Source: Morinoia aosen
Lineage: Eukaryota; Arthropoda; Malacostraca; Amphipoda; Talitridae
Length of the DNA stretch: 64,000 bases
Direction: 5' to 3'
NCBI GenBank assembly: GCA_030386875.1
Contig: CM059559.1
Span: forward strand, 2,663,177-2,727,176
Position 1 is the first letter of the stretch. Each line of letters opens with the position of its first letter. A model generated the notes under the pieces. That model ran no database searches. It saw only the letters and a program-made list of their open reading frames with translations, and was not told where the DNA came from. Made by a program: the position numbers and the translations under genes. This document shows positions 19,801 through 32,000 of this stretch, in pieces.

Positions 19801-22800
19801 TGTTTAAATTGAATTTTACTTGACCACTCAGGCGATGTACAGTATTGCTAAGTTTTCCGACACCATCTTGAGCGTTTCGTCATGGCTGTTGATAAATATG
19901 GTTTTGCGATGACATTTTTCATGAGCCTCTTCTCTTTTGTTGAAATTATATCTGACAGTTTCGACATTGTGGAGTTCATTTCTACTCTGTGTTAATATCA
20001 GAGTAAATTTTATTGATTTGAAGTCCTGTGCGTTGGTGACATGGGGATAAGACTAAGTTGCAGGATACCACGATTTAAGAATTTCATTGACAATATCCGT
20101 GTCACTTGCGTTGGATTTTAGTGAAAAACAATAATGGGACAAATGACGTTATATTTTTCTTAGAATGAATCTCAGTGTTATGGGTAGAGAGAAAAATGTT
20201 GAGGTAGTTGCTACATGGCATTAACATTAGATTGAATCAAGCAATTTTTTTTACCTTTCAGATTGATAATCCAGTACAATTTTGTACACTGAATATGCAT
20301 GTGCAGCTATAAATTACATTATAATATTTTGTCTGTAACTGGGGTCTTATTTATTATTTACATAGCAAACAGGTGTTGATGACTCATTTAGGCCTACATG
20401 AGGTTTATTTTTACCCCCTTAAAGTGTTCAATTCAACCATGCACAAATGATTTCGAAATTTAAGGTCAGGTTGATTTGTTATTGAAATGATTTTAAAAAG
20501 TCAGATTAGGTTCTTTTTTTTACATTTTAACAATGCATAGTAGCCTCACTTGATTCAGGCCCGTAATTTCTGACGTACCAATCATTTTACAATAATACTG
20601 TAATAATAAAATTTTTCCAAATTAGTTCAATTGCAATCGATATTTTATGTTAAGAAAATTACCGGTCCTTTTTTACTAAATGATATGAAAATGGATTGGT
20701 TATTAAGAGCAGTGTGTAAACTCTGAATTAGTGGACCATGATAAATTAAATTATTAGTAAAATTCAGCAATTAGTTGTTAAATTATTTGAATATTATCAC
20801 TGATAAGTAGGTAATCTACAGAAAGAAAATGCATTTATCAATTTAGTTTGAAATATTTTTAGGGTTGGTAGATGAAAAGCATTTTAATTTCCGTTGTGTG
20901 TAACTAGAAAGAATAATATGATATTCATGTCTGTTTATATTGATGTAAATTATTTAATTTAGTGTATTGCTAACTCTTAGCAGTCTATTTTTATTGTTAT
21001 TAATCAGAAATTAAAATATTAATAAATATAATCATCTTGGGCATAAATATTTTTAATCTCTTTGATCCATGTACTATGCTCCTCTTTTAGTAAGGAAGAA
21101 CCTTGCTAAATCTCAGACCAGCTACTGTGTTTTTTTTTTATCAGAGCATGTGCAGCTTCTCTGATCATTATAGAAAGGTAAAGTTCAAGGAAAAACATTC
21201 TTATTGAGAATGCACTACATTAGCTATTTGCTCTTCCTTATTAGGTGCAGAAACTAAAACCTGAAAAAAATTTGAATCATTTGAGGCAATGGAACAATTG
21301 ACAAATATGAAAGCTCTTTCTGAATCTTGATATTTTATATATCTGGTTAAGGATAAACTATTAGTCAAATTAGTTTCAACAAGAATATTTGCCATCCATA
21401 AAAATAGTTTCATTCTGTTTTTCCATCGGTTCTGAACAAATCTTTCATCACTGTGAACTACCATAATGGTCATATGAATTAATGCTTTGAATTCTAAAAG
21501 GATTCATTTTTAACTTACTAGCCGTGTATCATAAAACTTACTGCCCATTCGCAATTTTTGCTCTCTGTTATTTAACTTAGTCCTGCCATAACAGAGATGT
21601 TGCCAAGGTGATTAGAGTTTGGCAGTTTTTCTTTGATCGATGTTGTTAAAAATAAACATTCTAATGGAGGAGTTTGTTGTTGGGTTCATTCAATTTTCTT
21701 AATGGTGTTAACTCTATTTATTTGTTTTGAGAATACTAGAAGCTTATTATGTCCTATCAAAAAAATTTATTCATCCTTTTTACATTGCAAGTTTTGTTAA
21801 CTATGTATAATATTTAATTTAAATTTTCATTTAATTAAGTTATTTATTTTACGCCATTTTGTTAACCATATAGTATTGGAATATATTTAAAGTGCTTTAG
21901 ATGTTGTTTATCATTTACCTAATGGATGTGTATCTAGTAAAGTTTCTTGTTCTTTTATTCTTAGAGTTTTTTGTTCATTAGTGTAATATTTTTCAGTATT
22001 CAGTGAGCATGAATTGGCTTAGTTCACAATGTTTATGGCCTCAATCAAACTTTTAACTTTGAAAATTGCAGCAGCAAATGCAAAAAAAAAATTACTGAAT
22101 ACTAGTGAAATATCAGTTGATGAATATATTGATCTTTTATGATTTATACATTTTTGGCTTATCAAACTTTTTTATTTTAATTGATTCAAGAAAAAATGCT
22201 TGGAATGTCTATGCTTGGCCTAAATTTTGACAGCTACAAAAAGCAGCTGTTGCACCATCTGTGTTGGATTAACCTTTGACTGCCCCAACAACTAAATGTA
22301 GCATACTCAATTAAATAGTTAATAAGGTTGTTTCTTGTCAGATTTGTGTTTAGATGTATTATTTGTAGTCCCTGGCTGAGTGGCAGTCAAACTCCTATTC
22401 TGATGTGAGTGACAACCTGATACTGGTGCCAGTGTCATAATGGAGGCTCTAACAATGATTTCAAAAGTATAAAATTCTGACTGGCAGTTAAGGGTCAATG
22501 ATTTATGGTCTTAGAAGGCTTGAACTTCACAAATGTTTAAGCATTTTTTTATTGAGACATTTTGTGGCTCGTTTCTTAGAAACTTATTATAAATAATTCA
22601 TATTGTTTAAAGCTCCATATAGAAGACATTGCTCTGTAGCTGCTATCATATTTGTAACTTTCATATTTTAAGTTATGATTTCTTTATTTCTTTGTAATCT
22701 ACTCTCTATAGCCTTTTTGGCTTATTTACTACGGTATGTTATAAGCAATTAAGTTTTCTCAATTTTTTTATAGTATTTTAAATTTCTAGTATTTTTAAGT

Positions 22801-22957
22801 ATGTTCTGTTTCATGATGATTTTTTATTGTAAGTCAACAAAATTTTCAATTTTATTTCCACAGGTTCACTGAATGGTTAATAAAAAGCTCTTTTGCCATA
22901 GTTTCTGTGGCATATTTGCTGTTTTGATCAAATAGGTGTCACTTTGTTTGCATGCAG
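19801..22957. other. Upstream region / first intron of HSF; no feature recognised
   Basis: AT-rich non-coding DNA. Because a splice acceptor sits two bases before the HSF ATG, a non-coding first exon and the promoter should lie here or further left, but I could not locate them. ORFs here are short and unsupported. Confidence 0.4.
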
Positions 22958-22959
22958 TT

Positions 22960-23064
22960 ATGCATTCTTCTGTTGAGTCAGCAGAAAAAATTCCAGCTTT
23001 TCTCTACAAGTTATGGAAGTTGGTTGAAGACAAAAGTACTGATCATCTCATTCGGTGGGGTGAG
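22960..23064 (+). CDS. Hsf: HSF coding exon 1: N-terminus and first helix of the DNA-binding domain
   Basis: The acceptor CATGCAG ends at 22957 and the ATG is two bases later, so an upstream non-coding exon is expected. It encodes [19 protein letters not shown]...IRW, the start of the HSF domain. It ends in phase 0 at a good donor (GTGAGT, 23065). Confidence 0.9.
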
Positions 23065-26000
23065 GTGAGTTAATGTTATGGCATCTATCATTCATACTAA
23101 TATTGCTGATGTGTTTACATCATGTTTTATTTTGTACATGCATTTTTGACTATTTGCTTGATTTTTGCACTATTTGTTTAATGTTGGGAACTGAACAATC
23201 AAGTTTTGGAATCTTATAGCTCTTTCAAATGTTAAAATTAAATTTGAAGAATGAAGAAATGCAAAAAAATTGTTCCTCAAGACTGCAAGCTTCAAATATT
23301 AAATTCCCTCAAAATTGCTTCATTTGATAGATGCTATTTGTTCAGCTGTTTTCCAGGTTATTTGTGAAATTAAAAAACAAGTTTATTAACCTAGAAGATT
23401 ACATTATGTGCACAGCAGTAGAAGAAAATTCAATGGGAGGTGCAAAACATTATCTGTCTTCAAAGGATGCTGAGGCAGGTGCATTTGAATCATTTCAATG
23501 CAGGTTGGCAGCTTCTGATAATGCATGGGAGGAGAATCTGTGTAAGCTAATTAGGGGAAACATAAGAGCTTAATAGTCTGCAACTTGTGACCTAGGAATA
23601 AATGAATTCTACTGTCTCTTATATAAGATTTTGAGCATCAATGCAACAATATTAAATTGCTAAAAATAGATGGTAAATGCAGGACTGGTTGCAAGTTAAA
23701 ATGGCACATATTAATTAATAAACTGAGTTTTACAAGACACAAATCACAGTCTAGAGATAAGATTGCTGAGAGCATTGAGTTTAGTAAGGCTTTTGTATAA
23801 TCTATGCAAGGTTAGATGTGAAACAATAAGGGATTAGATGACTGACAGTGAATGGGGACACCTGAGTGTTGCAACAAGAAACTAGACAAGAGTGGTATGG
23901 CGGGCAACCAGATCAGTGAGATATAATAGGCAAACTAACAATTGGGATGCAACAGGCAACCAGACGAGTATAATCCAACAGGCAACTGGATGGGTGGGAT
24001 GCAATAGGGGACTGGATGGGTGGGATGCAACAGGGGACTGGATGGGTGTGATGCAACAGGGGACTGGATGAGTGGGATGCAACAGGGGACTGGATGAGTG
24101 GGATGCAACAGGGGACTGGATGAGTGGGATGCAACAGGGGACTGGATGAGTGGGATGCAACAGGGGACTGGATGAGTGGGATGCAACAGGGGACTGGATG
24201 AGTGGGATGCAACAGGGGACTGGATGAGTAGGATGCAACAGGGGACTGGATGAGTGGGATGCAACGGGGACTGGATGAGTGGGATGCAACGGGGGCTGGA
24301 TGAGTGGGATGCAACAGGAGACTGGATGAGTGGGATGCAACAGGAGACTGGATGATTGGGATGCAACAGGAGACTGGATGAGTGGGATGCAACAGGAGAC
24401 TGGATGAGTGGGATGCAACAGGGGACTGGATGAGTGGGATGCAACAGGGGACTGGATGAGTGGGATGCAACAGGGGACTGGATGAGTGGGATGCAACAGG
24501 GGACTGGATGAGTGGGATGCAACAGGGGACTGGATGAGTGGGATGCAATAGGGGACTGGATGAGTGGGATGCAACAGGGGACTGGATGGGTGGGATGCAA
24601 CAATGAACCGAATGAGTGGAATGCAACAATGAAACGGATGAGTGGGATGCAACAATGAAACGGATGAGTGGGATGCAACAATGAACCGGATGAGTGGGAT
24701 GCAACAATGAACCGGATGAGTGGGATGCAACAATGAACCGGATGAGTGGGATGCAACAATGAACCGGATGAGTGGGATGCAACAATGAACCGGATGAGTG
24801 GGATGCAACAATGAACCGGATGAGTATAATCCAACAGGCAGCTGGATGGGTGGGATGCTGCAAACTAAATAACAGTTGTGATTTGTGATAGTCTTGTCTT
24901 TCAAAATTATGAATGTTAATGAGTGATTGGCCTATTTAGAATTTTATGGCCACAAGGGTTGCTCTTACTCTGTATTGTTATATTTGTAGAGCTTTTTTCA
25001 GTTTATTTGTGGGATATTTTCTTTGAATTGTCAGAGTTGTGGAATGTGCTGATTTGTTGCCTTGGAGGAGATATGATTAGGTGTGTTATGTCAAGGGTCA
25101 AATATATTGACCATTTTTTAATTAAAAGAGTAAAACTGCAGTGTTATTTTTTCATTAACATTTTGGTTTCCTTCCTGAAAGGATGGAAGGAGCTTCATTC
25201 TGTGCAGCCAGGCGGAGTTCAGCCACAAGCTCCTCCCTCTTTACTACAAACACAACAACATGGCCAGCTTTGTGAGGCAGCTCAATATGTGTGAGTTGAG
25301 TTTTGAGCTTTGTGAAGCAGCATTTTCCCTTCTATTTTAATTGATTTTCCTAGTTAAATTGTGCCTTTTGAATTGAAACTTACCTAAGCCTGCGTCTACT
25401 TCACAAGCATTATTATATGCGTAGATACTTCTCTGATGTGTCACTCTACTTGCTAATAAACATTCTTACAGCATCACTACTGATCAGTAAATATTCTTGT
25501 TGATGTGGAAAAGTTCCTTGTGTCAATCTATTACAAGAGAGGTGTTGAAATTTGAGTATTTACTCCACATTTTTTGGCCACATAACAATTTCTAATATAA
25601 CATAAAGGTTCATTTTGAGGATGTAAGATAATTAGTTGTTCTCTCCTCAGTTAATTTTTGGAACTTGTAATGTGGTTGAGATCGTCCCACATTTTGAACT
25701 TTTCTCGTCCCATTCGTTTGAAAATTGGTCAGTATATGTATTTTGTGAAAGTAAACCTTTTTTACTCATGTCATTTTTTCGATTTAGGCCTTAGTTTTTT
25801 TTTTTTCAAGAAAAATAAGTTTTTTTTGTATATTTTATGGGTATTTCAAAAAGAGACTAGTCCTCGAGTTTTGATGCTAGAACAAAACCAAAGAGAGTTT
25901 TAGAATCCTCGGAACATTTCTAACAAACTCTCACAGGCTTTTTTCAAATTCAAATTTTTTCTATTTTTCAAATTTTTTAAAATTTCTAAAAATAACAGTA

Positions 26001-29000
26001 TTTTTTTGGGTTTAGAGCTATATATTTTTTGAAAAAAAATATGAATTTGAAAAATGACCCGTGAGAGTTTGTTAGAAATGTTCCAAGGGTTCTAAAACTG
26101 CCTTTGGTTTTGTTCTAGCATCAAAACTCGAGGACTAGTCCCATTTTGAATGTTGAAAGTAAGAAGTGTTGGGGTATAAGCAAAAAACGGAATTTTTTGT
26201 TGAAGTTTAATATAATGAACAATTTATGTAATTGAATGCAGTTTTATTTTTATTTCGATAATTTCCATACATAACTTCATATTCACAGTGTGAATTGTGA
26301 TTTCCAAACCAAAATAAAAAATTTTTATTTTTTTTTCAAAAATATGAAATTTTTTATTTTCAGTCTGATTCTCATGAAATTTGACTATGATATGTAACAT
26401 TTGAAAAGAAACACAATTTATTCCATCAATTTTTTTTATTTAGGCCTTAGTTTTTGAAAAAAATTGACATTAGTTTTTAGGTATTGATATTTCACTGATA
26501 TTGATATTTCAATATGGAACTCGTCATTGAGTTTTGATGCTAGAACAAAAACAAAGACAGTTTTAGAATTCTTGGAACATTTTTAGCAAACTCTCACGGG
26601 CTTTTTTTCCATTTCCCATTTGTTTTCTTTTTATATGGGGTTGAAATGGGCTCAAAATTAAAGATTTTGGTCCCTTACCCCGGGGGGGGGGGGGGGTCTA
26701 TTATCCATAGCGCCATAAAATTTTAGGGCCGAATAGTCCACCACCTAAGGGTCCTTTTCCAACAAAAACATGAAAAATGACCACCGGAGTGGTAAGGGCC
26801 TGGGACGATCTCCTTAATGAGGTAGTATTTGGAGTATGAGATACCATTAATGAGATACTATTTAGAACTGTGTAATATCAAATGGAAGGATTTAAATTAA
26901 ATATCAGCAAAGTTATTTGAGAAACTTTTTTTTTTTTGGCTAGCCTAAACATCAGAACATCAATGCTGCGACTAGATATGGTGGACCTGCTTCTAAATTT
27001 AATTACAACCTCTATCTTGGAGCATATTTAGTAGCAGAATTAAATACAAGTAAATCTGATAGAAACATATTTGATTTAGAACTGCATTGATGGTTTCATT
27101 GCCTCTTTGTTGAGCTTGTCTAATTCCACCATCCACCTGTGATACTACAAGCATTCTTTCAGCTATTCTTTGATTCTGCTACTTATTCATACACAGAATC
27201 CAAGCTGCACTGAATGAAACAAATCCCCATGGGACATAAATTAACTTCCCACTTTTGTTCAGATGGTTTCCGCAAAGTGCCTAGCATGGATGGAGGTGGG
27301 CTGCGACCAGAGAAAGATGAGATGGAGTTTGCACATCCTTACTTCATACGGGGACAAGAAAGTGGTTTGGAACTCATCAAAAGAAAGGTTAGTGAAATAT
27401 TTAAAAAAAGGCGTGATGTACATTTTGGTCCAAGATTACTAAATGCTGAAAGCAAGGTTTAGGTTTCAAGACCGTCACTTCTGTAACTATATAGGTATTC
27501 ATTTTTCTAACATTTGAAATAATATTTATTTTTTAAGTGCGGCGGGTTAAACTGAAGTTCAATATCCAGTTCAAATTTAGAGTCAATTGCAGTAAGAAAT
27601 TTTTAAAATAGCAAACATTGACTGGATCATGCCTTCATTTAACTTTCATTTTGTATTTATAAAATTTGAGTCAGTGACTGCTGGTCGGCCAGCAGCTTTA
27701 TGAAAATAACCTAAATGACCACCGGTGGGTCACGCCGCACTTAACGTGTTAAATATGTGCTATTAATGTTTGAAAATGTATCAAGCTATTTACATCTGTA
27801 TTCAAGAAAAAATTGCATGTTAAGCAACATAATAAAATCAATCAGGTAATAATGTTTTTTGAAGCATCTACTGCAAAAAATTGGTAATCCTAATTATCTA
27901 CCCATTAAAAATGTACAAGGGATCAGCATAATATTTCCTATAAGTAAAATGCAAACAATTCTTGCATCGTATTGTATTAAATTAATATGACATACATGGT
28001 ACAAAATGAAATAATTTCAATTCACTAGCAAAGCATTGGTCCTGGTAGTGATGGAGACATTTGCATGAAGCATCAAATGCTGTATTTTTCAAGTTCACGT
28101 TTATTGCAGTGATTTTGTTGCAAGACACATATTTGGTGATTCAACGTCTTTCTCTATCATATTTTTAACCCAAACTGCAGCACGTAAAGCGAGTGTGCTT
28201 GTGTTTTCATTGATTGTTGTGTCCTCGTTGTTTGCCTATGGAGAACCACATAGCTTGTATAACACGTAAGCAATTGCATTAAAAGTATCAATGTTTTAGT
28301 TTAATAGTACTATAACGCCATTTGCACTAAAATTTCAACTTGGTTTTTTAAACTACCTTAGTATTTTATTGACAAGCTTTACCATAATTAAGTTGCAGTG
28401 CAGTGCTATTAAAGGAATATTTGTTTCGGTGTAAGTTTAGCATATAGGTACCCACATTGGAGAAAAACACTGTAGAACCCAAGATTGTATAATTTTTTCC
28501 TATTATCTTCATATTTTTGAACGTATTTGGGAATGGTTGTGTTGAAGAGCGTCGCACCTTCCAGCAGATGTCAACACGCATGCCAGGGACCGGAACAGGG
28601 GGAGGTGCGATAGAAGACCCGCGCTTCTCAGAGGTGCTCAGTGAAGTGAAGGCCTTGCGCCAGAAGCAGGACTCGGTCATCACTCAGATGACCTCACTGA
28701 AGCGGGAGAACCAGATCGTCTATGCCAAGTACAGGGACCTCCAGACCAAGTTCACCAAGCAGCAGAACATCATCAGCAAAGTCTGAGGAGAATCAATTGC
28801 CTTGTGTTGTTTCTGAGGAGGAGGAATTGCTTGTGTTTATTTCTGAGGAGAATGAATTGCCTTGTGTTAATTCTGAGGAGAATGAATTGCCTTGTGTTAA
28901 TTCTGAGGAGAATGAATTGCCTTGTGTTATTTCTGAAAAGAATGAATTGCCTTATGTTGTTTCCAAGAAGGAGGAATTGCCTTATGTTTATTTCTGAGGA

Positions 29001-32000
29001 AGATGAATTGCCTTGTGTTTATTTCTGAGGAGGATGAATTGCCTTGTGTTTATTTCTGAGGAGGATGAATTGCCTTGTGTTTATTTCTGAGGAGAATGGA
29101 TTGCCTTGTGTTAATTCTGAGGAAAATGAATTACCTTGTGTTAATTCTGAGTAGAATGAATTGCCTTGTGTTTATTTCTGAGGAGGATTAATGGCCTTGT
29201 GTTTATTTCTGAGGAGAATGGATTGCCTTGTGTTAATTCTGAGGAGAATAAATTGCCTTGTGTTTATTTCTGAGGAGGATTAATGGCCTTGTGTTTATTT
29301 CTGAGGAGAATGGATTGCCTTGTGTTAATTCTGAGGAGAATAAATTGCCTTGTGTTTATTTCTGAGGAGGATTAATGGCCTTGTGTTTATTTCTGAGGAG
29401 GATTAATGGCCTTGTGTTTATTTCTGAGGAGAATGGATTGCCTTGTGTTAATTCTGAGGAGAATAAATTGCCTTGTGTTAATTCTGAGGAGAATGGATTG
29501 CCTTGTGTTAATTCTGAGGAGAATAAATTGCCTTGTGTTTATTTCTGAGGAGGATTAATGGCCTTGTGTTTATTTCTGAGGAGAATGGATTGCCTTGTGT
29601 TAATTCTGAGGAGAATAAATTGCCTTGTGTTTATTTCTGAGGAGGATTAATGGCCTTGTGTTTATTTCTGAGGAGAATGGATTGCCTTGTGTTAATTCTG
29701 AGGAGAATGGATTGCCTTGTGTTAATTCTGAGGAGAATAAATTGCCTTGTGTTTATTTCTGAGGAGGATTAATGGCCTTGTGTTTATTTCTGAGGAGGAT
29801 TAATGGCCTTGTGTTTATTTCTGAGGAGAATGGATTGCCTCGTGTTAATTCTGAGGAGAATGGATTGCCTTGTGTTTATTTCTGAGGAGAATGGATTACC
29901 TAATGTTATTGTGTTCTAGCAGTAAAGCTTTGTGATATTGTAGGTGCTCAAAATTTAGCACATATGGTGTTAGAGGGTTGGCGTAACTTGGCCTTTATTT
30001 TTCGTAGTCTAATAGCGAGTCGGTAGCATGGTTATTGACAGTGTTTACACTTGTTATGCCAAATTATCATGTTTAAATTTGATATGTTGCATTCCCAAAG
30101 CCAAAAATTTACTTAATTGGGTTTAACAAGTTGGTGTGACATGGACTTGGGAACTAATCTTGCAGTATACCCTATTTAATCACGCATTTATGTTTTGACA
30201 AATGCTTCTCTCTTAGGACCTAGTGAAGATAATGCTTATAATGAAATATCTTCTTTGAAGTAAAAATGACACAGTAAGTTTTTATTTCAGGCTGCAAAAA
30301 AATGTGGAATTTATTGCTCACTCTTTTTACTTAATGTGGAACCAAAGCACAATTTTGAAGCAAAATGCAGACTTTTTGTTATCAATGATTTAGTGGAAGT
30401 GGGTCATAGTTGTTGATAATTACTTATAAAACAGAATACAGTCTTGTATTTTGGTTTCCGTTTTTCAAACCTAGTAATACAGTTAATTTTATTTTAGTTT
30501 GTCCCTAAAACTGAGTTGAATTATCCATTTTGATTTAAATTAAGTGACCATTTCCCCTTTTTGTCACACTTCATAGCCAACCCATCTGGAAATCAACAGG
30601 AATTTATATAACAAGTGTTAACATTCTCAACTCCCATTCTTAAGTTCCAAAAAATTTCATTTTATTTGTCAAAACTCCATACTCAGTGTCCCCAACTGTA
30701 ACTCCTAGTCTAACCAATTGAAATTTTCTATAACTTCTCCTACAAGACTCTGAGTCCAGTAATGTTGCTAGCTAACGGTATGAAAGTGGCAGGCTGAGAA
30801 TTTCTCATGCACGACCTACGATGCAGTGGTGCCCCTCAGGTACAGCAGTCCGTGCTTAGTGGACGCTATGCATGAGTTAAAATCAGATATAACACCTATA
30901 TTGTTCATAGTTTAACATATGACTTTACTCTCATTTCATTGTCATGATGGAGTATTCACGAATGGATATTCCTTTCCAGTTGATGCGCTTCATAGTGACG
31001 ATGATGAAGCCTGGTCAAATGAGTCGGTCTGGTCGCAAGCTGCCGCATCTCACCAACAACGCTCTCTATGCGGCCGCCAACCTCGTGCCCGTGAGTTGTC
31101 TTCCTAATGTTAGGATGCTGTTGCTTCAGTCAAATAATTGTGCCTGTGAGATTTTTTCTTTTATATTGGGATGCTGAAGTTTTCTTTTCCATTCAAACTT
31201 TTTCTGGATGAATGATCTTCAACCTAAAGGTTTACCCAGTTTAGTGTTCGTTTTTTTTGTCCAAGAAATTAAATCAATGTATAGGCATTTATATTTGAGT
31301 ATGTGACTATGTACTTGCTGCTTTTTCCCTAGGGGGAAACAACTATTGTATCTGGAAATTAACACTCCCAGGGAAAGAAGTGCTGGCCTATCGTAAACTA
31401 ATGCAGACAAACGAACACACTTATAAGGAATAAAAGCATATCTTTAGATTTGTAAAAAAATTCTCGATAATATTAGCTAATAAACAGAAATTTGAGGTTT
31501 TTCGGAATATGATCCCGAACAATCCCCTATACGAGCTTATTGTCGAATCCATATTTTGTTACAGAAACGTTACAATATTTTAGCGCTTCTTACATATGCT
31601 TCATTCATGGGTGGTAGTTAGAATTTTAGATCGAGTAAAATTCCATTTTCTCTGCCTGGACTTCCATCAACACAATACTGTAGGGGACTCCATGCTGTGT
31701 CAGCAGAAACATTGTCTTTACACTTCTCGAATGCAACAGCGCTGTGTCTTGGTAGTCCTACGTTCTGAAGTGACATAGTTTAAAAAGATCTCTATGCCAT
31801 TATGTTTAAGAAGCATTTTGACAAAATGGTCAACTTTGGTTCTATTGGACGTACGTCTATAAAAATTTGCAGACTACTAGATCTCCACATTTGTAACAAC
31901 TTATCTTAAACAAAAATTTTTCATAAGGCCATAGAAAATTTTTTATTTGAAAAAAAAAAAATTATATATATACATATATTATTTGCTAAGGCTTTTTAAT

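Noticed and set aside
23882-24904. Three overlapping - strand ORFs of 299-340 codons
   Set aside because: They are the same 26-bp minisatellite read in three frames; the repeat length is not a multiple of three and contains no stop, so the openness is automatic.
28722-29028. ORFs with SEENELPCV-type repeats
   Set aside because: Minisatellite in the intron; the HSF frame meets TGA immediately and a later exon continues the protein in phase.
23890-29905. CRISPR array
   Set aside because: The arrays have no unique spacers between repeats and lie in animal introns; they are ordinary minisatellites.
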